The notes under the pieces were generated by a model. The model was not told the origin of the DNA, searched no databases, and was given only the letters and a program-made list of their open reading frames with translations. A stretch of 64,000 nt of DNA from CAZGDV01 sp964524995 (GTDB lineage: Bacteria > Chloroflexota > Dehalococcoidia > SZUA-161): the NCBI GenBank assembly GCA_964524995.1, contig CAZGDV010000002.1:1-64000 (forward strand), given 5' to 3'. Numbering within the stretch: position 1 is the stretch's first letter; the number at the start of each line of letters is the position of its first letter. This document shows positions 25,930 through 34,088 of this stretch, piece after piece. A program made the translations under genes and the position numbers.

Positions 25930-26166
25930 CTAGTCCTTACCGCAGCCTTGCAGCTCCCTCCACTTCTCCTCGCCGAGGCATTGTCGCGCCGACGAGCACC
26001 ACTCCACGCAAGAAGGCGTCTTCTCCCTGTAGATCCACTCCCCGCACTCGCGGCATTTGACCCTCGTCTCATTGGAGAATATCTCTTCCTCCGTGCCGCA
26101 GCCCGGACACTTGTGCACCTCGACCTTCAACCACCTGAACTCCTGTCCCGGACACCTCATCCTCAT
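25930..26166 (-). CDS. Cys-rich small zinc-ribbon protein, first gene of the redox operon
   Basis: 78 aa, starting at ATG 26166 after an almost perfect anti-SD match (AGGAGGTGATC). The first Cys is in MRMRCPGQ. A CPGC...CREC zinc ribbon follows, then a second Cys set C..EWC...ARQC at the C-terminus. This CPGQ-ribbon-EWC pattern is seen in small proteins of anaerobic bacteria. It could bind both zinc and an Fe-S cluster. It is 19 bp ahead of the CQLGCF gene. Confidence 0.7.
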   Translation of the reverse strand: MRMRCPGQEFRWLKVEVHKCPGCGTEEEIFSNETRVKCRECGEWIYREKTPSCVEWCSSARQCLGEEKWRELQGCGKD

Positions 26167-26239
26167 CTTGATCACCTCCTCAACCGGAGAGGGTAAGCAC
26201 CAGTACATCCATGATGCACGCTCTGCGCCGCTATAGTCT

Positions 26240-26253
26240 ATGATCTAGGTCAT
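26240..26253 (-). promoter_or_regulatory. Candidate Crp/Fnr-family operator
   Basis: ATGATCTAGGTCAT is a near-perfect palindrome containing TGA-N6-TCA, the half-site spacing used by Crp/Fnr regulators. It lies about 75 bp upstream of the redox operon's first ATG (26166), and a Crp/Fnr gene lies 0.7 kb away. The outer bases match neither the CRP (TGTGA) nor the FNR (TTGAT) consensus exactly. Confidence 0.45.
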
Positions 26254-26291
26254 GTTTGGCGGGGCTTTGCAGAACGCGAGGGTCATAAGGA

Positions 26292-26318
26292 GACGGCCTC
26301 CGCAAGGCGGAGGCCGTC
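26292..26318. terminator. 12-bp hairpin terminator-like structure
   Basis: GACGGCCTCCGC (26292-26303) pairs perfectly with 26307-26318 around AAG. It is downstream of the minus-strand FxLYD gene and upstream of the redox operon's promoter. On the minus strand the stem is followed by TCCTTATG, only a weak T-tract. Confidence 0.55.
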
Positions 26319-26370
26319 GAGGTCAGCACACGTTTCTTCCAGCTGCTGTCAGCCCGCCAGACAGGTCGCC

Positions 26371-26727
26371 TCAGTCGTAGACCTTGAGTTCGTAGTCGAC
26401 CACTACGTTGGCGTCCACCCTGAAGCCCGTGACCACGAAGTCCCACTCCTCCCCCGGCCCCAGGTCGCCGGGGTGGTAGGCGTTGGATGTGTAGACCAAA
26501 GTGCCGTTGCCGTCATACCACCTGACTTGGGCTATGGGCTCACTCATCACGTGATCGGTATCGTTCCGGGCTGTGCCTAAGACCATGGGCAGATCGTCTT
26601 CCAGGTTCAGCGAGCTGTCCAGGATGGTCAGGTCCTGCATGCCGGTGAGCGCCAGGATGAGTATTACGAGGAACGCAACAATGATCACGACCGTGATGCT
26701 GCCAACGAAGATGACTATCTTGCGCAT
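26371..26727 (-). CDS. Membrane-anchored FxLYD-domain protein
   Basis: About 118 aa. One N-terminal membrane segment (MRKIVIFVGSITVVIIVAFL...), then an extracytoplasmic domain of the FxLYD type: VLGTARNDTDHVMSEPIAQV followed by RWYDGNGTLVYTSN and GPGEEWDFVV. FxLYD domains are beta-sandwich modules of unknown role on surface proteins. The start is taken at ATG 26727; a TTG 30 nt upstream is possible. Confidence 0.75.
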   Translation of the reverse strand: MRKIVIFVGSITVVIIVAFLVILILALTGMQDLTILDSSLNLEDDLPMVLGTARNDTDHVMSEPIAQVRWYDGNGTLVYTSNAYHPGDLGPGEEWDFVVTGFRVDANVVVDYELKVYD

Positions 26728-26902
26728 GAGCCCCCGAAGACCAGGAACCTGAGTCAACTGCAGTATACCATGCCAGCCGCAGTTGGACTAAGCTCGAAGG
26801 GTGTCAGAGAGTGGTAGGCCTGCCGGTAGCGTTGCTCCTGTCGCCCGGATCATGAGTGCACCTCTGGGGGAAAGGCACTGGTGAGCAGAGGATGTCGGTT
26901 CT

Positions 26903-27583
26903 CTAGAGTGGCGAGGTCTCCTCGCTCGCCGATCTCAGCTTCGCTTCGTCCAGGATCAAGGTCTTGCCGCGAGCAGAGGAGAGTATCCCCTTCTCCTTGA
27001 AACCACTCATCACCCGGATGGCGGTCTCGATGGTGGTGCCGGCCATGTCGGCGATCTCCTGACGGGTGAACGGCAGCTCTGGCCCGAGCCTCGACGCCAG
27101 CATCAAGAGCAGGTTCCCTATGCGCTGCTCTACCCGCTCGTTGGCTATGTCCCTGAGCCGGTTCTGGGCATCCCGCAGCCTGCCGCTCAGGACGAGCATT
27201 ATCCGCAGCGCAACATCGGGGCGCTCACCGAGAAGTCGGACGAAGTCCCCTCTCATGATAGAGAATACGGAGGTGGGCTCAACGGCCTGCGCCGAAGCCG
27301 GGTACGGTTTGCCGTCGAAAACGGCGACCTCGCCAAACATCTCCCCCGGCCCGACGAACGCCACGATGAACTCCTTCCCGGCCGACGAGTGCTTGAGCAC
27401 CTTCACCCTGCCTTCACATATTATGTAAAGTGCGTCAGCAGCGTCCCCTTCCCAGAACAGGTACTCCTCCGGCTCCAATGCGGTGACCCGGACGATCCCT
27501 GCCAGCTCGCCCAGCTCTTCCTCGCTCAGACCCGAGAACAGCAGCGAGTCCCTGAGGGCCTCCGTCTTGCTCCTGGCGACCAA
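26903..27583 (-). CDS. Crp/Fnr-family transcription regulator
   Basis: 226 aa. Cyclic-nucleotide-binding-type beta roll (about residues 12-125, with GEMFGEVAVFDGKPYPASAQA), a dimerisation helix, and a C-terminal winged helix (FTRQEIADMAGTTIETAIRVMSGFKEKGIL). There is no N-terminal cysteine cluster, so it is not an oxygen-sensing [4Fe-4S] FNR; the effector is unknown. The start is TTG after a purine-rich GGGAAGGGGAG. It probably controls the CooS-like/ferredoxin operon, whose promoter has a TGA-N6-TCA site. Crp/Fnr genes often flank hcp loci in anaerobes. Confidence 0.88.
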   Translation of the reverse strand: MVARSKTEALRDSLLFSGLSEEELGELAGIVRVTALEPEEYLFWEGDAADALYIICEGRVKVLKHSSAGKEFIVAFVGPGEMFGEVAVFDGKPYPASAQAVEPTSVFSIMRGDFVRLLGERPDVALRIMLVLSGRLRDAQNRLRDIANERVEQRIGNLLLMLASRLGPELPFTRQEIADMAGTTIETAIRVMSGFKEKGILSSARGKTLILDEAKLRSASEETSPL

Positions 27584-27631
27584 CTCCCCTTCCCTTCCGG
27601 TTCGGCATTATAGCATACGCAGAACGCAGCA

Positions 27632-27727
27632 CCGCCTGGACTCCTGACCGTCTGGACATTGGTATAGCTGAATGTCCAGACGTGTCGACTGCCAAACGTC
27701 TGACCATTCCAATGTCGCGACATCCAG
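27632..27727. repeat. 8-bp-phased degenerate repeat array, locus C
   Basis: Twelve 8-mers in unbroken register, including ccgtctgg, atgtccag, acgtctga, ccattcca, atgtcgcg and acatccag. Within it, GTCTGGACATT and AATGTCCAGAC form an 11-bp inverted repeat. It lies upstream of the Crp/Fnr gene. Confidence 0.8.
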
Positions 27728-27795
27728 GCGAGACCACGCCGGCTACTCGACTATGCTCATACTATCACAGGCGCATTGATGACTGGGAGTCTGGG

Positions 27796-27867
27796 ACGGC
27801 GGGACTGCTCGACAGAGGTATGTTTGGCCATCCAGACCTTCAGGCGTCTGGCTGTCTCGACGCGTTG
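27796..27867. repeat. 8-bp-phased degenerate repeat array, locus D
   Basis: Nine 8-mers in register: acggcggg, actgctcg, acagaggt, atgtttgg, ccatccag, accttcag, gcgtctgg, ctgtctcg, acgcgttg. It ends 14 bp before the 3' end of trkA. With locus C it brackets a 68-bp spacer, the densest cluster of this family in the window. Confidence 0.75.
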
Positions 27868-27881
27868 GTCCGCCGGTCACC

Positions 27882-28574
27882 CTAATCAGACTTCTGGTTC
27901 CCCTCCTGCTGCTTCCTGGCATCGGTCAGGAACTGCTCCAGTTTCTCGTCGCGGCCTGAGGCTACAAGGATATCGTTCTCCCGTAGCGTCTCGCTCAGAG
28001 CCGGAGCTACTATCACCTCCTTGCCGCGCTGTACGAGCAGTGCGGCAAGCTCCCATTTCCCCTCAGGCCCGAAGCCGAGTCCCTCCAGGGTCTTGCCCAC
28101 GCAATACGGCGGCACCTTCATCTTGGCGACCCCGTACTTCTCCGCCACGGACATATAGTCCGATACATCCCGCAGTGTCAGTTCGTGCGCCACCTCTCTC
28201 CCCATCTCCCGCTCAGGATACACCACCCTGTCGGCACCGATTCTGCCGAGTATGACACCATGCAACTCGTCCTCAGCCCTCGCGATGACGTACTTCACGC
28301 CAAGCATCTTGAGGAGAATGGTCGACAAGACACTGCTTTCGATTGCAGACCCCAACGCTACTATGGCCACGTCGAAATCCACTATACCCAGTTCCCTCAA
28401 CACCGCTTCGTCCGTGGCATCCGCCTGCACTGTGTGCGTTATCTTCGTCGCCATGGCCTGCACTCGCTTCTCGTCCGTATCCATCGCCAACACATCGTGT
28501 CCCAGCTTGCACAGCGTCTCGGCCAGGCTTGACCCGAATCTGCCCAGGCCAATGACCACCACCTGTTTCCTCAT
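27882..28574 (-). CDS. trkA: Trk/Ktr potassium uptake regulatory subunit
   Basis: 230 aa, one RCK_N plus one RCK_C domain. Rossmann motif VVVIGLGRFGSSLAETL with the acidic MDTDEKRV at the second strand end predicts NAD(H)/ATP binding. It gates the membrane subunit encoded 9 bp upstream. Size matches the KtrA/C type more than the double-length TrkA. Confidence 0.92.
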   Translation of the reverse strand: MRKQVVVIGLGRFGSSLAETLCKLGHDVLAMDTDEKRVQAMATKITHTVQADATDEAVLRELGIVDFDVAIVALGSAIESSVLSTILLKMLGVKYVIARAEDELHGVILGRIGADRVVYPEREMGREVAHELTLRDVSDYMSVAEKYGVAKMKVPPYCVGKTLEGLGFGPEGKWELAALLVQRGKEVIVAPALSETLRENDILVASGRDEKLEQFLTDARKQQEGNQKSD

Positions 28575-28583
28575 CTCTGCCCC

Positions 28584-29993
28584 CTATCCGATCCTTACGG
28601 TCTCGTGAGGATACCTGAAAGCGCTCGGCCGCTCCCGCTGTATCAGCGACAACGCCAGCGTGAGAGGCCCCAGCCTGCCCACGAACATGGTAACAACAAT
28701 GACGATCTTCCCGGCTATCGACAGCTCCGGGGTAATACCTGTTGTCAGGCCCACGGTGCCGAATGCCGAGACCGTTTCGAAGAGCAGGTCAAGAAACTTG
28801 AACGGCTCCGTCATCGTCAGCACCAGCACAACCACCGTCACGAACGCCAACGACAGCATGACCACAGCAAGGGCCCTGTGCACCTGCTGCATGTCGAACT
28901 CACGCCCGAACGCCCCCGCGCGTTCCTTGCCCCTGATCGAACTCCATATCGTGGCAACGAGCATACCGAAGGTGTTGACCTTGATTCCACCAGCCGTCGA
29001 ACCCGCCGCCCCACCAACGAACATCAGAAGTATCGTAAAGAACAGCGTGTAGTCAGCCACTTGCCTTATGTCAACCGTTGTGAAACCTGCGGTCCTGGCA
29101 GTCACCGACTGGAAGAAGGCATCCAGGAAGCGCTGCGGGGTCGACACGGCACCGAGAGTCCCGTCGTTGCCGAACTCGGTGAGCAGGATCACGGCGAATC
29201 CTGCGGCGAGCATGGCCGCCGACGCAGTCAACACAATCTTGCTGTCCAGAGCCAGCCTCTTGAAGCGACGCACGTTGATCACATCAGAGACGACGATGAA
29301 CCCTATGCCCCCTGCTATCACCAGGACAGCCGTCACCAGAACGACCAGAACATCGTCGCCGTAGTCGATCAGGCTTCTATAGTTGCCGAAGACATCAAAC
29401 CCCGCATTGTTGAAAGCGGACACCGAATGAAACACCGATCGCCAGAGGGCCGTGCCGAAGGGGCCCTCTCCAGAGAAACGTATATAGAGAATCGCAGCGC
29501 CCGCGGCCTCAACGAGGACAGTGAACAAGGCTATCCTCTTCACCAAGCCGATCAGTCCCCCCATCCCACCCATCCCCACCGTTTTCCCGATGAGCAACTT
29601 CTCCTTGAGGCCGATCCTCCTGCCCAGAACGAGGAGGAGGAGGGTAGCACTCGTCATGAACCCGAAGCCGCCGATCTGGATCAAAACGAGAATCACGCCC
29701 TGCCCGAAGGAACTCCAGTACGTACCGGTATCGACAACGACGAGTCCCGTCACACAAACAGCCGATGTTGCCGTGAAGAACGCGTCCACAATCGGACCGA
29801 AACCACCACCGGTGTTCGATATCGGCAGCCACAGCAGCAGCGTGCCTATCCCTATGACACCAGCGAAGCCGTAGATCAGAAGCAGCGGGGACAGGAGGGT
29901 CCCTTTGGGCCGTGGCACCAATTGAACGGGTACCGTCCACGGCCTCGTCCCCGTCCCGCGACGCGCCGCCCTACCCATCCACATCCTGAACAT
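28584..29993 (-). CDS. trkH: Trk/Ktr potassium transporter membrane subunit
   Basis: Eight-helix, four-pore-loop K+ channel-like transporter. Selectivity-filter loops are visible as AVCVTGL, SAFNNAGFD, TARTAGFTT and SAFGTVGLTTG. The start is uncertain: ATG at 29993 (GGTGGG 9 nt upstream) is preferred to TTG at 30023, which has almost no spacer. It forms an operon with trkA. Confidence 0.92.
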   Translation of the reverse strand: MFRMWMGRAARRGTGTRPWTVPVQLVPRPKGTLLSPLLLIYGFAGVIGIGTLLLWLPISNTGGGFGPIVDAFFTATSAVCVTGLVVVDTGTYWSSFGQGVILVLIQIGGFGFMTSATLLLLVLGRRIGLKEKLLIGKTVGMGGMGGLIGLVKRIALFTVLVEAAGAAILYIRFSGEGPFGTALWRSVFHSVSAFNNAGFDVFGNYRSLIDYGDDVLVVLVTAVLVIAGGIGFIVVSDVINVRRFKRLALDSKIVLTASAAMLAAGFAVILLTEFGNDGTLGAVSTPQRFLDAFFQSVTARTAGFTTVDIRQVADYTLFFTILLMFVGGAAGSTAGGIKVNTFGMLVATIWSSIRGKERAGAFGREFDMQQVHRALAVVMLSLAFVTVVVLVLTMTEPFKFLDLLFETVSAFGTVGLTTGITPELSIAGKIVIVVTMFVGRLGPLTLALSLIQRERPSAFRYPHETVRIG

Positions 29994-30163
29994 TACGTAG
30001 CGCCCACCATCGATCTCACTCAAACTCCAGATGTGCCAGCAGCCACCGTTGCCATCCTGGATGGTTCTGGACTATTCTAATAGACTTTGCACCTTGTTGC
30101 GATGCGCCAACAGCCTCCCACACCCGCCCGGGTCCCCGCTGACGGCGGCCAAGGCGCTACACG

Positions 30164-30215
30164 ATTGTCAGCTGGACAGCCAGCTGTTCAAATGTCTAGC
30201 TGTCCAGCTACCCGA
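30164..30215. repeat. 8-bp-phased degenerate repeat array, locus E
   Basis: attgtcag, ctggacag, then a 4-bp slip (ccag), then ctgttcaa, atgtctag, ctgtccag, ctacccga. The half-unit slip and the reverse-complement unit ctggacag are informative about how these arrays vary. It lies between the divergent trkH and 30274 genes. Confidence 0.7.
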
Positions 30216-30273
30216 TCTCTGTGCCTGCTGGCGACCAATGCAGTTGCCGAGTGCGCTGCGTTTCTCTATCATA

Positions 30274-30903
30274 ATGGCTATGGACTGGGAAGAGATCATC
30301 CCCATAATCACGGCGCTCCTGTTCACAGTCGGCCTGCCCATAGCCCTTCTGGCCCGCCGAAAGCGCGGCCCCAAACCGGCACAGGACTTCCTCCTGCATC
30401 TCCAGGGCATCGGCGTGAAGGCACGCGCCCTGGAAGAGGGGGACGAACCGGATGCCATACAGCCGAAACGCTCGTGGGGGGAGAAGCTCGACACGCTGGC
30501 CAAGATCGAAGGCAGCAACATCGACTACGTGGCCATCACCAGCACGTCCAGCCAATACGGCACGAATCTCTACATCAACTACCTGGTCCGGGAGACAGGG
30601 GCACCGGGCCGCCCCGACCGGAAGAAGACCAAGATGGTGCGCAGGAAGAGCCCACCCATCTGGGGCAAGGTCGTCGATATCGAGTGGAAGGGCGACCCGC
30701 ACCTCTCGCAACGCCTCAACTTCGACTATTCGCTCAAGTACAAGCTTCTCAACGAGGGCCTACCGACGCTCAAGGGAGACATCCAGATCATCCCCGAGCA
30801 CAAAGCGGGCCACACGAAGATCAAGACCAACTTCGAGCTCCCTTCACCGGAGCTGTTCCAGTGCCTTGACATAATAGCCAAGCACGTGAAGTCATGGACC
30901 TAG
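30274..30903 (+). CDS. Hypothetical membrane-anchored protein (209 aa)
   Basis: Not recognised. An N-terminal membrane helix (about residues 7-27, IIPIITALLFTVGLPIALLA) is followed by a basic RRKRG stop-transfer and a soluble cytoplasmic domain of mixed alpha/beta composition. The start at 30274 is preferred because the upstream open frame runs through repeat locus E and has no ribosome site. The following thioesterase gene is 31 nt away on the same strand. Confidence 0.65.
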   Translation: MAMDWEEIIPIITALLFTVGLPIALLARRKRGPKPAQDFLLHLQGIGVKARALEEGDEPDAIQPKRSWGEKLDTLAKIEGSNIDYVAITSTSSQYGTNLYINYLVRETGAPGRPDRKKTKMVRRKSPPIWGKVVDIEWKGDPHLSQRLNFDYSLKYKLLNEGLPTLKGDIQIIPEHKAGHTKIKTNFELPSPELFQCLDIIAKHVKSWT

Positions 30904-30934
30904 TTGGCCCATTCGCCAAGAAAGACGAGCAGAC

Positions 30935-31366
30935 ATGCTGAGTTGGGAAAAGAAGCTCTCCGAGATCGACAGCAACCAGGATAGCTGGCCGACCTGCTTC
31001 GCTTGCGGCCAGGATAACCCTATCGGCTTGAAGCTGGTGTTCGAGAAGAACGGCGACGAGGCGACCTGCGAGCTTGCCCTCACCGATCACTACGAGGGAT
31101 GGTACGGGGTCGTCCACGGCGGCATCGTGTGCACGGTCCTGGACGAGGCCATGGCGTACACCTACTTTCCCCAGACCAAGGGAGTAACGGCCAAGGCGGA
31201 GTTCCGGTTCAGGCAGCCAGCTCCGACAGGAGTCCCCATGATCGTTACCGGCAGGCTGGTCAGGAGAACGAGGAAGCTGCTGACAACCGAGGCCACGCTT
31301 GCCTTGAAGGACGGCACCGTGATCGCCGAGGCAACGGCCCAGGCCTATGTCGTGAATCCAAGGTAG
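30935..31366 (+). CDS. PaaI-like hotdog-fold thioesterase
   Basis: 143 aa. Hotdog fold with CFACGQDNPIGLKL at the N-terminus (a CxxC seen in many PaaI/THEM4-like members), the active-site region VVHGGIVCTVLDEAMAY, and the conserved RTRKLLTTEATL strand. It likely hydrolyses an acyl- or aryl-CoA; the substrate is not predictable. Confidence 0.85.
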   Translation: MLSWEKKLSEIDSNQDSWPTCFACGQDNPIGLKLVFEKNGDEATCELALTDHYEGWYGVVHGGIVCTVLDEAMAYTYFPQTKGVTAKAEFRFRQPAPTGVPMIVTGRLVRRTRKLLTTEATLALKDGTVIAEATAQAYVVNPR

Positions 31367-31380
31367 ACCCCTCAGGCCCC

Positions 31381-32292
31381 TCACCGCATCCTTCTGGCCT
31401 GCCAGTGCAGCCACACGAAGTGGATAACCGAGAAGGCCGAGAAGACCGCCACCGGCATAGCCGCCTGCGCCCCGAAGAAGGCCAGCGCTATCGCGGCACT
31501 CAGGCCATCGTTCTTCCTCGCGCCGAACAGCATCATCGTGATCCGCTCGGCCCTGGGCACGCCGAACAGGCCGGCTACGCGGCTTATCACCTCCGCGAGA
31601 ACGAATGTGCAGATGAACGCTATGACAATGAGGGGCGGCAGCAGGCTCGGCTCCTGCAGGAACGTATCCCGGTTCAGGCCGACGATGGTGTAGATGACCA
31701 GGAAGAACCCCCAGTTGGCGACGGGCGCCCTCGACCTCTTGACGACACCGAGCAGCCTCGTTCGCCTGATCACCCTCGATGCCAAGATGGGCGCAACGAT
31801 AAGCTCGGCCAGTATCACCAGCAGCCTCGCCGGCTCGACGAGACTGCTGCCGAGCAACAGCACCGACAGCAAAGGAGTGATGGCCAGCGCGGCGACGTAG
31901 GCACCCAGATTGCCCACCAGCGCCAGGCTGGTGCTTCCACCTAGAAGGTAGCTCAGCGGGATGACCGCCACGGCCGGAGGCACCGCCGCCATCAGCGCGT
32001 ATCCGTTGCGGAAGTCGGGCTCGGACACGAGAAGCAACGATAGGCCGATGAATGCGCCCCCGAGTACGATCCAGTTCAGTACCACGGCGATGAGGACGGG
32101 CCGCACGACCTCTCGGGGCTCCAGGAACACCCTGGTCGACACATCGCAGATCGATACTGTCATGATGACGGCCAGGACCGGCACAAGGGCGTGCTCCGTC
32201 CATGAAGCGCCCTGACCGGCTGCCAGGCCGGCAACCATGGCCAGCAGGAAAACGAAGCTGCTGTTGCCAAGCAACAGGCGCAGCAGGCGCAT
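31381..32292 (-). CDS. Bile acid:sodium symporter-family transporter (copy 2)
   Basis: 303 aa, about ten membrane helices, BASS/ACR3-like fold, with AAVPPAVAVIPLSYLLGG in the characteristic broken helix. The ATG at 32292 overlaps the stop of the upstream paralogue (TGATG), so the longer frame extending to 32646 is an artefact. Substrates in this superfamily range from organic acids to arsenite; none is indicated. The C-terminus (FSVIHFVWLHWQARRMR) is nearly the same as in the neighbour. Confidence 0.82.
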   Translation of the reverse strand: MRLLRLLLGNSSFVFLLAMVAGLAAGQGASWTEHALVPVLAVIMTVSICDVSTRVFLEPREVVRPVLIAVVLNWIVLGGAFIGLSLLLVSEPDFRNGYALMAAVPPAVAVIPLSYLLGGSTSLALVGNLGAYVAALAITPLLSVLLLGSSLVEPARLLVILAELIVAPILASRVIRRTRLLGVVKRSRAPVANWGFFLVIYTIVGLNRDTFLQEPSLLPPLIVIAFICTFVLAEVISRVAGLFGVPRAERITMMLFGARKNDGLSAAIALAFFGAQAAMPVAVFSAFSVIHFVWLHWQARRMR

Positions 32293-33224
32293 CAGCGCAT
32301 CCTCTTCGCCCACCACGTCAGCCAGACGAAGTGGAGGATGTTGAACACCGAGCACACCGCGGCGGGCATCGCGGCTTTGGTGCCGAAGAAGATGACGGCA
32401 ATGGCACCGGCGAGCGCGTACGTCTTCCTCGTCCCCAGCAGGGCATAGCTGATCCTGTCCGCCTTGGGACTCCCGAGAGCCCTTGTACCCCGATCGATCA
32501 ACTCCCCGAGCACGAAGGTGCTGGCGAAGGCGATCCCGATGCTGAGCAGGAGGACGCGCGGCTCGCTGATGAACGTATCCCTGTTCAGGCCGAAGATGGT
32601 GTAGAAAATGACGAAGAAACTCCAGTTGACTACGGGCCCTCTCCACCTGTCCACGGTTGACATAATACGGGTGCGCCGAATGACCTGGGATATGAGGATC
32701 GGCGCGAGGATGAGTTCGCCCAGCAGAATGAGCAGGCGGTTCAGCTCTATGAAGTTGCTGCCGAGGAAGATGACGCAGATCAACGGCGTAATGGCGAGGG
32801 CCGCGAGATACGCGGCGACGTCGCCCACCAGCGACAGCCTGGTGTTGCCGCCGAGCTGGAACGTGAAGGGGATCACCGCCACCGCCGGCGGCACCGCTGC
32901 CACGAGGACGAAACCGGTATGTATGTCGGAATCGTCGAAAATGAGGGCCGAGAGACCGATGTAGGTCCCGCTGAGCAGGACGTAGTTGAGCAAGAGGGCA
33001 ACGGCGATGGGGACAATGATGCGTCGAAGCTCCAGGAATACGCCCAGCGACACCTCGAGGATGGAGAGGGTCATGATCAGGCCGAGCAGGGGCACCATTG
33101 CGGGCTCCGTGAACTCCGCGCCCTCGGGATAGAGCAGGCCCACCACGATGGCCAAGATCAGTATGAACCTGTTGTTGCGCAGGAGCCCCAAGATACGCGC
33201 TCTGACCGGTCCCGTTCTCATCAC
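32292..33224 (-). CDS. Bile acid:sodium symporter-family transporter (copy 1)
   Basis: 310 aa paralogue of the downstream gene, with matching segments such as AAVPPAVAVIPFTFQLGGNT and GLNRDTFISEP (GLNRDTFLQEP in the other copy). It is a clear tandem duplication. Translational coupling at 32292 suggests that equal amounts are made, possibly forming a hetero-dimer. It converges with the thioesterase gene beyond copy 2. Confidence 0.82.
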   Translation of the reverse strand: MMRTGPVRARILGLLRNNRFILILAIVVGLLYPEGAEFTEPAMVPLLGLIMTLSILEVSLGVFLELRRIIVPIAVALLLNYVLLSGTYIGLSALIFDDSDIHTGFVLVAAVPPAVAVIPFTFQLGGNTRLSLVGDVAAYLAALAITPLICVIFLGSNFIELNRLLILLGELILAPILISQVIRRTRIMSTVDRWRGPVVNWSFFVIFYTIFGLNRDTFISEPRVLLLSIGIAFASTFVLGELIDRGTRALGSPKADRISYALLGTRKTYALAGAIAVIFFGTKAAMPAAVCSVFNILHFVWLTWWAKRMR

Positions 33225-33393
33225 CCCACAGCCCTCATCTCCGACCGCACACGCGACATGTTAGCACGCGCCCTGCAATCCATACAATTGCCGTCAAACA
33301 GCCGTTAGCAGCAACCGTCCACTGGTATACTGGTGTTGTCGCGCCGCTGATTGCTTTGTCCGAGGATGGTATAATGATTCCGGAGGTACACGG

Positions 33394-33771
33394 ATGCCAG
33401 CGAAAGCGCCAATCGAGGGGTATGTAGATCTCACATTCAAGTTCCATAAGGAAGGCGAGAACTGGCTGGCGGAGTGTCTAGAACTCGGCACGGCGACATT
33501 CGCACCGACTCTGGAGGAGGCGCAGAAGGATATCGCAAGTGCAATCTCCGCCCAGCTTCGGGACTGCCAGGAACTCCGCGAGTTGAGAGAGTATCTGCGT
33601 TCTCACAAGGTGAGGATTCACAAGACCCGACCCCGGGGCAGCAGGAAGCTCGTTGATCGCTCGAACGGAAAGGCATTATACCAGCCACTAGTACTGCCTG
33701 TTCGGGGAAAGGCGTCTCGTGTACACAAGCATTCCCAAGATCACAGGACCCCAGCTCATAAGGCTGCTTAG
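33394..33771 (+). CDS. hicB: HicB-family antitoxin
   Basis: 125 aa. The N-terminal HicB RNase-H-like fold is visible: YVDLTFKFHKEGENWLAECLELGTATFAPTLEEA. Helical DIASAISAQLRDC and a basic tail follow. GGAGG lies 8 nt before the ATG. The end overlaps the next gene by 53 bp, and order is antitoxin first. There is no obvious C-terminal RHH or HTH, so promoter binding may depend on another region. Confidence 0.78.
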   Translation: MPAKAPIEGYVDLTFKFHKEGENWLAECLELGTATFAPTLEEAQKDIASAISAQLRDCQELRELREYLRSHKVRIHKTRPRGSRKLVDRSNGKALYQPLVLPVRGKASRVHKHSQDHRTPAHKAA

Positions 33772-33970
33772 CTTAGACGGTTGGGAGATACGCAGAAAAG
33801 CCAGGCATGGTCTGGTATTGAGAAAGCGTATCGCCGGCAGACTGTTCCGCACCGTCGTTTCGACTAGACCTGAACCCCTGCCAGAGGGTACGCTGAGTGC
33901 CATTCTCCGCCAGACCGGGCTCGGCAAGGAAGGGCTCCTCCGGCTCCTCAACAAGCACGGCCTGAAATAG
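33719..33970 (+). CDS. hicA: HicA-family mRNA interferase toxin
   Basis: 83 aa, GTG start. It has the dsRBD-like HicA fold with catalytic His30 in RRKARHGLVLRK and the ITGPQLIRLLSLDGWEI N-terminal helix. HicA toxins cleave mRNA and are blocked by HicB. It is translationally coupled to the antitoxin by a 53-bp overlap. Confidence 0.82.
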   Translation: MYTSIPKITGPQLIRLLSLDGWEIRRKARHGLVLRKRIAGRLFRTVVSTRPEPLPEGTLSAILRQTGLGKEGLLRLLNKHGLK

Positions 33971-34088
33971 GTCGTGCGCACTACCCCCCCCCAACATCTG
34001 CGATTGAAGTGTTAAGATAACGATGGTATCATGCTGACATCTGTGCGCTAACCCCTGTTTGCAGACTCCTGCTGAGCAGAGGCTTGAT

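Noticed and set aside
28605..30080. 491-aa plus-strand ORF opposite trkH
   Set aside because: Antisense shadow, with a highly charged, RHQE-rich composition and no domain. TrkH on the other strand has all four pore loops.
32293..32646. N-terminal extension of the second bile-acid-symporter-like gene
   Set aside because: It overlaps the upstream paralogue in another frame and reads as Arg-rich nonsense. The ATG at 32292 fits the family.
33984..33992. C9 homopolymer as a phase-variation switch
   Set aside because: It is intergenic and not within a promoter spacer or coding frame that I can identify, so no switch can be supported.
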